From assembly GCA_041687395.1 (NCBI GenBank), contig JAWLCA010000004.1, positions 148,283-212,282 of the forward strand: 64,000 nucleotides of DNA, in the 5' to 3' direction. This stretch comes from JAWLCA01 sp041687395 (GTDB lineage Bacteria > Pseudomonadota > Alphaproteobacteria > Rhodobacterales > Rhodobacteraceae). Each line of letters starts with the position of its first letter. Position 1 is the stretch's first letter. This document shows, in pieces, positions 1 through 8,201 of the stretch. A program made the translations under genes and the position numbers. The notes under the pieces were generated by a model. It was not told where the DNA came from, ran no database searches, and saw nothing but the letters and a program-made list of their open reading frames with translations.

Positions 1-1039
1 CGGCGGCCAGCAGGTCGAGGTCGGGGCCGACGATGCCCTTGTTGATGAAGGGCGCGCCGACCTCGATCGCGGTCATGCCGCATTCGCGGGTCAGGAACCT
101 GGCCAGAGGGATCTCGAGCTGGCTGTCGGGGAAGAAGAAGATGGATTTCCCGTTCAGCGTTTCGGTCGCGGCGGCGATGGCCTTCCGGGCGCGGGCGCGG
201 GGCGCCTGGGTCACGCGCTCGAATGTTTCGCGGGTGACGCCGAATTCCTGCGCGACGGCAGCCAGCCAGGCTGTGGTGCCTTCTTCGCCAAAGGGGAACG
301 GCGCGGGCAGGTGACGCGCGCCACGACGTTCAAGCGCGGCAGCGGTTTCCCCAAGAAAGGGCTGGGTCAGCGCGAAGACGGTGTTCGCACCGACAGCCGG
401 CAATGCCTCGGACCGACGGGCGGGCAGCACGCGGACCGGCGCGATGCCGAGATCCGCAAGCAATTGCAGCGCCTGATCCTCGACCACGTCCGGCAGCGCG
501 CCGACGAGCAGCAATTCCCGCGCATCTGATTCGGGAAGCACCGGGACCATTGCCGCAAGACAGGCGTCCTCGCCCTCGGTGAACGTCGTCTCGATCCCTG
601 AGCCGGAGTAGTTCAGCACCCGGACATGGGGCGCGTGGATCTGCGACAGGCGTTCTGCGGCACGGGCGAGGTCGAGCTTGATGACCTCGGACGGGCAGGA
701 CCCGACGAGGAAGAGCTGACGAATGTCGGGGCGACGCGAGAGCAGCCGCGCGACTTCGCGGTCAAGCTCCTCATGTGCATCGGCCAGGCCGGCGAGATCC
801 TTTTCTTCAAGGATCGCGGTGCCGAATCTGGGTTCGGCAAAGATCATCACGCCGGCGGCGCTTTGCAGGAGGTGCGCACAGGTGCGGCTGCCAACCACAA
901 GGAAGAAGGCATCCTGCATCTTGCGGTGCAGCCAGATGATTCCGGTCAGTCCGCAGAAGACCTCTCGCTGGCCGCGTTCCTTGAGAATCGGCAGGTCACG
1001 GCAACCCAGTGTAGGAGGCGGGGCGGCGGGGCGGGTCAT
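1..1039 (-). CDS. bchN: Light-independent protochlorophyllide reductase subunit N (partial)
   Basis: The gene runs off the left edge of the window; about 346 N-terminal residues of roughly 425 are present. BchN and BchB form the catalytic NB tetramer of dark-operative protochlorophyllide reductase, which reduces ring D of protochlorophyllide with electrons from BchL. Three cysteines at residues 29 (VFCGLTG), 54 (SRTCAHL) and 115 (VGSCPSEV) match the family ligands of the NB [4Fe-4S] cluster. The ATG overlaps the bchF stop by four bases (TCAT at 1036-1039 on the plus strand), so bchF and bchN are probably translationally coupled. This is the standard bchF-bchN order of purple bacteria. Confidence 0.95.
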   Translation of the reverse strand, partial: MTRPAAPPPTLGCRDLPILKERGQREVFCGLTGIIWLHRKMQDAFFLVVGSRTCAHLLQSAAGVMIFAEPRFGTAILEEKDLAGLADAHEELDREVARLLSRRPDIRQLFLVGSCPSEVIKLDLARAAERLSQIHAPHVRVLNYSGSGIETTFTEGEDACLAAMVPVLPESDARELLLVGALPDVVEDQALQLLADLGIAPVRVLPARRSEALPAVGANTVFALTQPFLGETAAALERRGARHLPAPFPFGEEGTTAWLAAVAQEFGVTRETFERVTQAPRARARKAIAAATETLNGKSIFFFPDSQLEIPLARFLTRECGMTAIEVGAPFINKGIVGPDLDLLAA

Positions 1040-1518
1040 GCCGGCACCTCGCTGTCGCGGCGTGCCATGCGAAGTTTCCAGAGGAACTGCCCGGCGTTGA
1101 TCACGTAGGCCGCATAGGCCGCCAGCGCGAGCCACATCAGCCCCATCGGCGTCAGTGCAGAGGTGAAGAGCGCCCAGAGATAAGCCGTGTGCAGCGCGAT
1201 GACGACGAAGCTGAACACATCCTCCCAGAAGAACGCCTGGGCAAAAAGGTACTGACCGAACACGACCTTTTCCCAGATCGCCCCCGTGACCATGATGACG
1301 TAGAGAAAGCCGGTCTTGATGATGATGGAGATCGTCGCGGCCTCGTACCCCGCGCCGGTCGCCATGTAGCGGAGCACCAGGGCAACCGAGATCCCGAAGG
1401 CGATGAACTGCAAGGGCGCCAGCACACCCTGAATCAGCGTCCAGACCGAAGCATCGCGTCGCGCACGCTGATCGGGAGAATAAAGCCGCTTCGGCGCTGA
1501 TCGTGCCGGTTTCTGCAT
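1036..1518 (-). CDS. bchF: 3-vinyl bacteriochlorophyllide hydratase
   Basis: BchF hydrates the C3 vinyl group of (bacterio)chlorophyllide on the way to bacteriochlorophyll a. The 160-residue product has a basic N-terminus followed by several hydrophobic segments, as expected for this small membrane enzyme. I chose the ATG at 1518 because AGGAG lies just upstream; an in-frame ATG at 1536 would add six residues. It is divergent from ppaA and is the first gene of the bchFN transcription unit. Two TGT-N12-ACA palindromes in the shared 5' region indicate repression by PpsR/CrtJ. Confidence 0.93.
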   Translation of the reverse strand: MQKPARSAPKRLYSPDQRARRDASVWTLIQGVLAPLQFIAFGISVALVLRYMATGAGYEAATISIIIKTGFLYVIMVTGAIWEKVVFGQYLFAQAFFWEDVFSFVVIALHTAYLWALFTSALTPMGLMWLALAAYAAYVINAGQFLWKLRMARRDSEVPA

Positions 1519-1579
1519 CCTTCTCCTCGCCGCCATGGTCCTTCACCTGACACCGAGGTTACTCACGGCCCGCCAAAAG

Positions 1580-1597
1580 TGTCAATTAAAACTTACA
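1580..1597. promoter_or_regulatory. PpsR/CrtJ operator 1 in the bchF-ppaA intergenic region
   Basis: TGTCAATTAAAACTTACA fits the CrtJ/PpsR consensus TGT-N12-ACA exactly. It lies 62 bp upstream of the bchF start. The divergent gap (1519-1841) holds this site and a second one, and I see no gene in it. Confidence 0.88.
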
Positions 1598-1723
1598 CTG
1601 CAGAAGTTGACACTCGTGCCAAGCGTCGCCCGAACGCTCAGGAGCTCAGGCCCCTGCAGCTTGCGTGAAAGCAGGAAGAACGCCCCTCCCGGCGTCGCGG
1701 TCCCGTGAAAATTTCGGGCAGAG

Positions 1724-1741
1724 TGTCAATTATCTTTGACA
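1724..1741. promoter_or_regulatory. PpsR/CrtJ operator 2 in the bchF-ppaA intergenic region
   Basis: TGTCAATTATCTTTGACA also matches TGT-N12-ACA and shares the half-site TGTCAATTA with operator 1, 144 bp away. CrtJ/PpsR tetramers are known to bind paired operators, sometimes at long spacing, so a loop over the two divergent promoters is possible. Confidence 0.87.
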
Positions 1742-1841
1742 ACTCGGAGTCTTTTTCTGACACTGCAAGGCATCCGGCGTTTCTGATCGAGACTGGTGCG
1801 GGTAATTGGCTGGGCCGGATTTCGGCGGAAGGAATTGCATA

Positions 1842-2624
1842 ATGCTGCTGACTCGTGAAAGACTTGCGCCGGATCAAGGAATGGAGGTGGGTGTGACACC
1901 TGCCATCACCGCGCAACTTGCGGGAATACTGACTGCGGGCGGGCTGGAAGACGACCACTGGAACGATACGATTGCACCGGTCGCGCGGGCGCTCAGCGGG
2001 TCCGATGACGGTCTTCGTCGCCGGGTGCTTGGCAATCTACGTCTGCAGGGCGTCTCGCAAGAGGACATCGTCGATCGGCTGATCCCGATGATCGCCCGCC
2101 GCCTGGGCGAGGAATGGTGTTCCGACCAGACCAGTTTTGCCGACGTCACCATCGGCGTGGGACGGCTTCAGCAACTGGTGCGCGAGATCGCGAGAGACTG
2201 GCGCGGCGATGCGATGGGGCGGCTGGACGCGCCCTGCATCCTGATGGTCGTGCCGGAAGAAGATTACCATACATTGGGCCCGATGCTGGCCGCCACGCAG
2301 TTCCGGCGCCTTGGTGTTTCGGTGCAGATGTCGCTCGGCCGGCCGGAGAGCGAGGTCGTCGGCCGGTTGCGGAACGGAGCCTTCGACATGGTGACCATCT
2401 CGATTGCCTGGGAGGGCAGACTTGAAAAGCTCCGCAATATGATCAATCTAATGAATGTGACGAGGTCCTCTCGTCCGCCAGTGGTTGTGGGTGGGTCCTA
2501 CATAGAGAATGCACAGGCGATCCGGAGCTTCACGGGTGCCGATCACGTAACGTCGGATCCGAGGGAGGCGTTGAGACTGTGCGGGCTGCCCGTTTCAGAA
2601 ATCGGCGTACGACGCCAGAGATAG
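1842..2624 (+). CDS. ppaA: PpaA/AerR-type antirepressor with B12-binding-like domain
   Basis: PpaA/AerR proteins bind a cobalamin and modulate the activity of the repressor PpsR/CrtJ. The 260-residue product has a helical N-terminal part and then a C-terminal vitamin-B12-binding-like fold (ILMVVPEEDYHTLG, VVVGGSYIENAQ). The start at 1842 follows an AAGGA ribosome site eight bases upstream; in-frame TTG at 1806 is possible but lacks one. It lies 47 bp upstream of ppsR and the two are probably co-transcribed, the conserved arrangement of this regulator pair. Confidence 0.88.
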   Translation: MLLTRERLAPDQGMEVGVTPAITAQLAGILTAGGLEDDHWNDTIAPVARALSGSDDGLRRRVLGNLRLQGVSQEDIVDRLIPMIARRLGEEWCSDQTSFADVTIGVGRLQQLVREIARDWRGDAMGRLDAPCILMVVPEEDYHTLGPMLAATQFRRLGVSVQMSLGRPESEVVGRLRNGAFDMVTISIAWEGRLEKLRNMINLMNVTRSSRPPVVVGGSYIENAQAIRSFTGADHVTSDPREALRLCGLPVSEIGVRRQR

Positions 2625-2671
2625 GATTGGAAACAGGTGATGATTCGGCCCCTACGGACGCCGAGAACGCC

Positions 2672-4087
2672 ATGACGCCCCGCGGAACCAAGTATTGGTC
2701 CAGCGGGGCCATTCCGTTGATCGCACCGGAACTTCTTGGCGACATCATCGCCACGGCATCGGATATCGCTGTCGTGATTTCGCGGGACGGTTCCGTCTTG
2801 TCGGTTCTGATCAACCCGTCCAATCAGACGATCTCGCGCCTCGAACACTGGGAGGGTCAGGATCTGCGCGATCTGCTGACCGTTGAAAGCGTCAGCAAGT
2901 TCGAGGGACAGTTGGCCGCCCTGGAGCAGGGGTTCGACCGGCTGAAACCGATCGAGTTGAACCACACCGACGGCGCCAAGTGGGAATTCCCGATTCGATA
3001 CACCTTCCACCCGATCGGACCCGAAGGCACGGTGCTGATGCTCGGCCGCGACCTGCGGCCGATCGCCGAGATGCAGCAACAGCTGGTGAAGGCCCAGCTT
3101 GCGCTGGAGCGCGACTATGAGGCGCAGCGCGAATACGACACGCGCTATCGCGTGCTGATGGAGACGATGCACGATGCCATGGTCTTCGTCGGGCTGTCGG
3201 CAGGGCGCATAACAGACGTGAACGCGGCTGCTGCTGAATTGCTGGGGGCATCGCGCAACGACCTCGTCGGCTCTGCTTTTGCGCAAGAGTTCGAAGGCCG
3301 GCAGCGTTCCGAACTGGTGGAGGCGTTGACAAGCAGCGCCTACAGCGAAGGCAGCGCACCGGTGGAGCTTCAAAGCCGCCGCTCCCGTCGCAAGGTTCTG
3401 ATCAATCCGACGATCTTCCGCGCCGCAGGCGAGCGGATTCTGCTCTGCCGGCTCGAAACCGCGGAAACCGCCCCTCAGGTCGGCGGCGAATTGTCCGAAA
3501 ACCTGAATGGCTTCTTCGCCTCGGGCGTCGACGGGATCGTGTTCACCGATCGCGATGGGATCATACGGGCCGCGAACGAAAGCTTCCTGAACCTGATCGA
3601 CCTGGCGCATCTGGGCGAGGCAAAGGGCCACAGCCTTGAGGAATTCCTGGCCCGTGGCACGGTAGATCTGAAGGTTCTGGTGGAAACGGCCGCCCGTGTC
3701 GGCCAGATGCGCATGTTCGCCACCAAGCTGCAGGGGCAGTACGGCGTTCAGGTTCCCGTCGAGATCTCGGCCACCTTCCTTTCGCATCGCAGCCACCCGT
3801 CGATCGTCTTCGTGATTCGCGATGTCAGCCGGGCTGAGGCAATGCGGAATCCCGGAGCGCCGGTATCGGACGACGCGATGCGGAACCTGACCGAGATGGT
3901 CGGGTCGGCGACGCTGAAGGACATCGTCGCCGAGACGACGGATGTCGTCGAGAAGATGTGCATCGAAACCGCCGTCGACCTGACGCGCAACAACCGGGTT
4001 GCCGCAGCCGAGATGCTGGGTCTCTCGCGTCAATCGCTTTACGTCAAGCTGCGCAAGTACGGGCTTCTGAGCCGCGATACCGATTGA
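2672..4087 (+). CDS. ppsR: Photosynthesis gene repressor PpsR/CrtJ
   Basis: PpsR represses bch, crt and light-harvesting genes under aerobic conditions. The 471-residue product (the Rhodobacter sphaeroides protein has 464) shows an N-terminal PAS-like domain, a glutamine-rich linker near residue 135, two further PAS domains (roughly residues 160-265 and 285-385) and a C-terminal FIS-type helix-turn-helix ending LGLSRQSLYVKLRKYGL. Two cysteines, C259 after the middle PAS domain and C430 beside the helix-turn-helix, correspond by position to the redox-sensing pair C251/C424 of R. sphaeroides. A long hairpin follows the stop. Its own operators lie on both sides, before ppaA and before bchG. Confidence 0.95.
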   Translation: MTPRGTKYWSSGAIPLIAPELLGDIIATASDIAVVISRDGSVLSVLINPSNQTISRLEHWEGQDLRDLLTVESVSKFEGQLAALEQGFDRLKPIELNHTDGAKWEFPIRYTFHPIGPEGTVLMLGRDLRPIAEMQQQLVKAQLALERDYEAQREYDTRYRVLMETMHDAMVFVGLSAGRITDVNAAAAELLGASRNDLVGSAFAQEFEGRQRSELVEALTSSAYSEGSAPVELQSRRSRRKVLINPTIFRAAGERILLCRLETAETAPQVGGELSENLNGFFASGVDGIVFTDRDGIIRAANESFLNLIDLAHLGEAKGHSLEEFLARGTVDLKVLVETAARVGQMRMFATKLQGQYGVQVPVEISATFLSHRSHPSIVFVIRDVSRAEAMRNPGAPVSDDAMRNLTEMVGSATLKDIVAETTDVVEKMCIETAVDLTRNNRVAAAEMLGLSRQSLYVKLRKYGLLSRDTD

Positions 4088-4089
4088 TC

Positions 4090-4133
4090 GGCCGGCCCGA
4101 ACCGCCTTGTTGAGGGGCGGTGTCGGGCCGGCC
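4090..4133 (+). terminator. Hairpin terminator after ppsR
   Basis: GGCCGGCCCGA (4090-4100) pairs with TCGGGCCGGCC (4123-4133), and ACCGCC (4101-4106) with GGCGGT (4116-4121), giving a 17-bp stem with one bulged G. Only AATTTA follows, so it is a strong hairpin without a proper T tract. It begins two bases after the ppsR stop. Confidence 0.65.
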
Positions 4134-4168
4134 AATTTACTCACTCCGGACATGACTGACCGAGCGAG

Positions 4169-4186
4169 TGTAAGGCTTGATTTACA
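4169..4186. promoter_or_regulatory. PpsR/CrtJ operator upstream of bchG (distal)
   Basis: TGTAAGGCTTGATTTACA is a TGT-N12-ACA palindrome 36 bp before the first bchG ATG. It is the distal member of a close pair. Confidence 0.85.
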
Positions 4187-4203
4187 CTTGCCCGACTCCC
4201 GGA

Positions 4204-4221
4204 TGTAGTGTCTAGTTGACA
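4204..4221. promoter_or_regulatory. PpsR/CrtJ operator upstream of bchG (proximal)
   Basis: TGTAGTGTCTAGTTGACA fits TGT-N12-ACA and starts 35 bp after the distal site. It ends one base before the ATG at 4223, so if that start is right the operator would block both promoter and translation-start DNA. Confidence 0.82.
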
Positions 4222-4222
4222 C

Positions 4223-5125
4223 ATGTCTGTCAGAGCCGATATTCACGCCGGTCTGCCCCATCCCAGGGCCATGCTTGAGTTGATCAAGCCGATCACATGG
4301 TTCCCGCCGATGTGGGCCTATTTGTGCGGTGCGGTTTCGGCCGGCGTCTGGCCGGAAAGCTGGTGGCTGGTCATCCTGGGCGTGCTGCTTGCCGGTCCGA
4401 TCGTCTGCGGCATGAGCCAGGCGGCAAATGACTGGTGCGACCGGCATGTGGACGCGATCAACGAACCGAACCGCCCGATCCCCTCTGGCCGGATTCCGGG
4501 GCGCTGGGGGCTATGGATCGCGCTGACGATGTCAGCCCTGTCGCTGGCGCTTGGCTGGCTGCTTGGTCCCTGGGGGTTCGGGGCGACGGTGGTCGCCGTG
4601 CTTGCCGCCTGGGCCTATTCCGCCGAACCGGTGCGGCTGAAGCGGTCGGGGTGGTGGGGTCCGGGGCTGGTGGGGCTGTCGTATGAGACGCTGCCCTGGT
4701 TCACCGGGGCTGCCGTGCTCGCCGCCGGCGCGCCCTCCTGGCAGGTCGTGGTGATTGCCCTGCTCTACGGAATCGGCGCGCACGGCATCATGACCCTCAA
4801 TGATTTCAAGGCGCTGGAAGGCGACCGGAAAATGGGCGTGAACTCCTTGCCGGTCACGCTTGGCCCCGAACGCGCTGCGCGGCTGGCCTGCTGGGTCATG
4901 GTCGCACCGCAGCTTGCCGTGATCGCGCTGCTGCTTGCGTGGGGCGCTACCGGTCATGGCGCCGCGATCGCGGTCTCGGTCGCCTTGCAACTTCTGGCGA
5001 TGCGCGTCTTGCTTCGTGACCCGCGCGCCAAGGCCCCCTGGTACAACGGCACGGGCGTCACGCTCTACGTCGCCGGGATGATGATCGCGGCCTTTGCCCT
5101 GCGCGGACTAGGGGGGCCGGGATGA
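4223..5125 (+). CDS. bchG: Bacteriochlorophyll synthase (UbiA-family prenyltransferase)
   Basis: BchG attaches the geranylgeranyl or phytyl chain to bacteriochlorophyllide a in the inner membrane. The 300-residue product has about eight or nine hydrophobic segments and both aspartate motifs of the UbiA family: NDWCDRHVD at 69-77 and DFKALEGD at 194-201. The next in-frame ATG at 4271 would remove sixteen residues and also the awkward overlap with the operator; I kept 4223 because related proteins carry a similar leader. The stop overlaps the next ATG by four bases, so the downstream carrier gene is coupled. Confidence 0.93.
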   Translation: MSVRADIHAGLPHPRAMLELIKPITWFPPMWAYLCGAVSAGVWPESWWLVILGVLLAGPIVCGMSQAANDWCDRHVDAINEPNRPIPSGRIPGRWGLWIALTMSALSLALGWLLGPWGFGATVVAVLAAWAYSAEPVRLKRSGWWGPGLVGLSYETLPWFTGAAVLAAGAPSWQVVVIALLYGIGAHGIMTLNDFKALEGDRKMGVNSLPVTLGPERAARLACWVMVAPQLAVIALLLAWGATGHGAAIAVSVALQLLAMRVLLRDPRAKAPWYNGTGVTLYVAGMMIAAFALRGLGGPG

Positions 5126-6411
5126 CCCTGTCGTGGTTCGGCATCATCCGCCTGGGCCTGGTGCAGATGTGCCTGGGCGCCATCGTGGTGCTGATGACCT
5201 CGACCCTGAACCGCTTGATGATCGTGGAACTGGCCTTGCCGGCCGTTTTACCGGGCATGCTGGTCGCGCTCCACTACGGCATCCAGATCACCCGGCCGAA
5301 CTGGGGCTTCCTGTCCGATACCGGTGGCCACCGCACGCGCTGGATCGTCGGCGGCATGGGCGTCCTTGCCGGGGGAGCCTTTTTAGCCGCCCTATCGATC
5401 CCAGTGCTGGAAGATCACCTGGCCTGGGGCCTTGGTCTTTCGGTTGTGGCCTATGCGCTGATCGGGCTGGGCGTCGGCGCCTCCGGAACCTCGCTGCTGG
5501 CGCTTCTGGCAACGACGACGGCACCGCGCAGGCGCCCTGCCGCCGCGACGATCACGTGGTTGATGATGATCTTCGGGATTGCCGTGACGGCGACGGTGGT
5601 CGGGCGGCTCCTCGACCCCTACTCCCATGCCCGGATGCTGCAAATCGTCGCCCTGGTCTGCGTGGGCGGTCTGGCGCTCACCTGTCTGGCTGTCTGGCGG
5701 ATCGAGCGTGGCCTGTCCGCCCGGCCGGAACCAGACCCGATGCCCTTCCGTGAAGGCATTGCCGAAATCTGGAACGAACCCGACGCGCGGCGGTTCACGA
5801 TCTTCGTCGGCCTGTCGATGACCGCCTATTTCATGCAGGAACTGATCCTCGAACCCTTCGCAGGTCTCGTCTTCGGCTTCACGCCTGGACAGACCACCAG
5901 CATGTCGGGCGCCCAGAACGGGGGCGTCTTCCTCGGCATGCTGACCGTCGGCGTCGCGGCGACGGGACTCAGGCTCGGCAGCCTGCGCGGATGGGTCGTC
6001 GCCGGGTGCCTCGGGTCTGCCGCGTCGCTGGCCACCATCGCCCTTGTCGGGGTGACCGGGTCGGCGGCGTTGCTTGTTCCCGCCGTCATGGCCGTGGGGT
6101 TCTTCAACGGCATGTTCGCCGTCGCCGCGATCGGTTCAATGATGGCACTGGCCGGTCAGGGACGCGCGGGCCGCGAAGGCACGCGGATGGGGCTTTGGGG
6201 CGGGGCGCAGGCGATTGCCGCCGGGTTCGGGGGCCTGACAGGGGCTGGAATGGCTGATGTCATGCGCCGGACAATGCAGACCGATGCGGCGGCGTTCGGA
6301 AGTGTCTTCCTGATCGAGGCGGCATTCTTCCTGATGGCGGCAGCGATGGCGCTTCGGGTGATGGAAAGGCGCACGGCGGCCCAGCGCGGCACCGTGATGG
6401 CAGGGGAGTAG
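5122..6411 (+). CDS. PucC/LhaA-family major facilitator, ORF428-like
   Basis: The 429-residue protein is very hydrophobic, with about twelve membrane segments, and belongs to the PucC family of the major facilitator superfamily (also called the BCD family). Members include PucC, LhaA and ORF428 of Rhodobacter capsulatus and are linked to assembly of light-harvesting complexes or pigment delivery. Position between bchG and bchP is that of ORF428. ATGA overlap with bchG and a 4-bp gap to bchP indicate one operon. The transported compound, if any, cannot be read from sequence. Confidence 0.88.
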   Translation: MTLSWFGIIRLGLVQMCLGAIVVLMTSTLNRLMIVELALPAVLPGMLVALHYGIQITRPNWGFLSDTGGHRTRWIVGGMGVLAGGAFLAALSIPVLEDHLAWGLGLSVVAYALIGLGVGASGTSLLALLATTTAPRRRPAAATITWLMMIFGIAVTATVVGRLLDPYSHARMLQIVALVCVGGLALTCLAVWRIERGLSARPEPDPMPFREGIAEIWNEPDARRFTIFVGLSMTAYFMQELILEPFAGLVFGFTPGQTTSMSGAQNGGVFLGMLTVGVAATGLRLGSLRGWVVAGCLGSAASLATIALVGVTGSAALLVPAVMAVGFFNGMFAVAAIGSMMALAGQGRAGREGTRMGLWGGAQAIAAGFGGLTGAGMADVMRRTMQTDAAAFGSVFLIEAAFFLMAAAMALRVMERRTAAQRGTVMAGE

Positions 6412-6415
6412 GCGG

Positions 6416-7597
6416 ATGATCTACGACGTGGTGGTTGTGGGCGGCGGCCCCTCGGGCGCGACGGCAGCCGAGGATATGGCGCGGGCGGGCAAGCGCGTGG
6501 CGATGATTGACCGCGCGGGCAGGATCAAGCCGTGCGGCGGCGCGATCCCGCCGCGACTGATCCGCGACTTCGACATTCCCGACAGTCAGATCGTCGCCAA
6601 GATCAGTACCGCGCGGATGATCTCTCCCACGCAGCGCCGGGTCGATATCCCGATCGAGGGCGGTTTCGTCGGCATGGTCGACCGCGAGCATTTCGACGAA
6701 TTCCTGCGTATCCGCGCCGTGGGCGCCGGTGCCGATCGTCACACCGGCACCTTCTTGCGGCTTGAGCGCGAGGATGGAACCACCCGGGTTGTCTACCGGG
6801 ACAAGGCCAGCCGTGATGAGATCTCGCTCCAGACCCGCCTCGTGATCGGTGCTGACGGTGCGCGGTCTGACGTCGCACGGGCCGAGGTGCCGGGTGGCGA
6901 CAAGATCCCTTACGTCATCGCCTATCACGAGATCATAAAGTCACCCGGCAAGCGGGGCGAATACGACCCTGCGCGCTGCGACGTGATCTATGACGGCGCG
7001 ATCAGCCCGGACTTCTACGGTTGGGTCTTTCCCCACGGCGATCAGGCCAGCGTCGGCATGGGGACGGGTAAGGACGGCGTCGACCTGAAGAAAGCCACGG
7101 CCGACCTGCGCGCCGCGTCCGGCCTGACCGATTGCGAGACGATCCGGCGCGAGGGCGCACCGATCCCGCTGAAGCCGCTCGACCGCTGGGACAACGGCCG
7201 CGATGTCGTGCTGGCCGGGGACGCGGCGGGCGTGGTCGCACCCAGTTCCGGCGAGGGGATCTTCTACGCCATGGCCGGTGGCCGTGCGGCAGCCACGGCG
7301 GCGATGGCCTGCCTCGCATCCGGCCGCGCAAAGGATCTGCGGCTGGCGCGCAAGATGTTTCTGAAGCAGCACGGATCGGTCTTCCGGATCCTCGGCGCGA
7401 TGCAGAACGCCTATTACCGCAGCGACGACAGACGCGAACGGTTCGTGTCGCTCTGCCATGACATCGACGTTCAGAAACTGACGTTCGAGGCCTACATGAA
7501 CAAGGAACTTGTCAAGGCACGCCCTCTCGCCCACATGAAGATCGGGCTGAAGAACATAGCCCACCTGACCGGATTGATTCCTGCGGTATCCACATGA
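6416..7597 (+). CDS. bchP: Geranylgeranyl diphosphate / geranylgeranyl-bacteriochlorophyll reductase
   Basis: BchP reduces three double bonds of the geranylgeranyl tail to give phytyl-bacteriochlorophyll. The 393-residue flavoprotein begins with a Rossmann FAD-binding glycine motif (GGGPSGA, residues 9-15) and carries the second flavin motif GDAAGVVAPSSGEGI near residue 270. GGAGTAGGCGG before the ATG gives a ribosome site. Its stop overlaps the idi start by four bases. Confidence 0.95.
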   Translation: MIYDVVVVGGGPSGATAAEDMARAGKRVAMIDRAGRIKPCGGAIPPRLIRDFDIPDSQIVAKISTARMISPTQRRVDIPIEGGFVGMVDREHFDEFLRIRAVGAGADRHTGTFLRLEREDGTTRVVYRDKASRDEISLQTRLVIGADGARSDVARAEVPGGDKIPYVIAYHEIIKSPGKRGEYDPARCDVIYDGAISPDFYGWVFPHGDQASVGMGTGKDGVDLKKATADLRAASGLTDCETIRREGAPIPLKPLDRWDNGRDVVLAGDAAGVVAPSSGEGIFYAMAGGRAAATAAMACLASGRAKDLRLARKMFLKQHGSVFRILGAMQNAYYRSDDRRERFVSLCHDIDVQKLTFEAYMNKELVKARPLAHMKIGLKNIAHLTGLIPAVST

Positions 7598-8124
7598 GAG
7601 ACCTCATCCCCGCCTGGGAAGGCGGCGTATTGAAACCCGTCGAGAAGCTGGAGGTCCATCAGCGCGGCCTGCGGCACATGGCGGTATCGGTCTTCGTCTT
7701 GGACGGAGACAGGGTGCTGATCCAGCGCCGGGCGCTGGGCAAGTATCATACGCCGGGGCTTTGGGCGAACACCTGCTGCACACACCCACTGTGGGGTGAG
7801 GACGCGCTGGCCTGCGCCGAGCGCCGCCTGCACGAGGAGTTGGGGATCACCGGCCTGACCCTCGCCCATCGTGACCGTGTCGAATACCGCGCCGACGTGG
7901 GCGGCGGACTGACCGAGCATGAAGTGGTCGACATCTTCGTGGCTGAAGCCCCCGCTGCCCTGACGATCCGCCTGAACCCGCTCGAGGTGATGGAGACCCG
8001 CTGGATCGCTCTGGACGATCTTGTGCTTGAACTGGCCGACACGCCCGGCGGCTTCACCCCCTGGCTGCGGATCTACATGGCCGAACACCGGGACGCGATC
8101 TTCGGCGCTCTCGCCCGCGTCTGA
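7594..8124 (+). CDS. idi: Isopentenyl-diphosphate delta-isomerase, type 1
   Basis: Idi interconverts IPP and DMAPP and feeds carotenoid and phytyl-tail synthesis. The 176-residue product carries the catalytic cysteine region WANTCCTHPLWGE (cysteines 61/62) and a Nudix-like segment ending EELG (81-84), both typical of type 1 enzymes. It is the last gene of the bchG-bchP unit, overlapping bchP by ATGA. A 77-bp gap separates it from mutS. Confidence 0.94.
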   Translation: MRDLIPAWEGGVLKPVEKLEVHQRGLRHMAVSVFVLDGDRVLIQRRALGKYHTPGLWANTCCTHPLWGEDALACAERRLHEELGITGLTLAHRDRVEYRADVGGGLTEHEVVDIFVAEAPAALTIRLNPLEVMETRWIALDDLVLELADTPGGFTPWLRIYMAEHRDAIFGALARV

Positions 8125-8201
8125 CCCCAGAAATAGCGGGTTTGCCGCTTTCACGCGGCGGCAGCCTTCGCTACGGTCTGCCCGGCGAACAGGGGGCCGG
8201 A

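Noticed and set aside
2543..4447. 634-codon open frame antisense to ppsR and bchG
   Set aside because: High-GC third positions of the sense genes create it; no domain, no ribosome site, and the sense proteins are certain.
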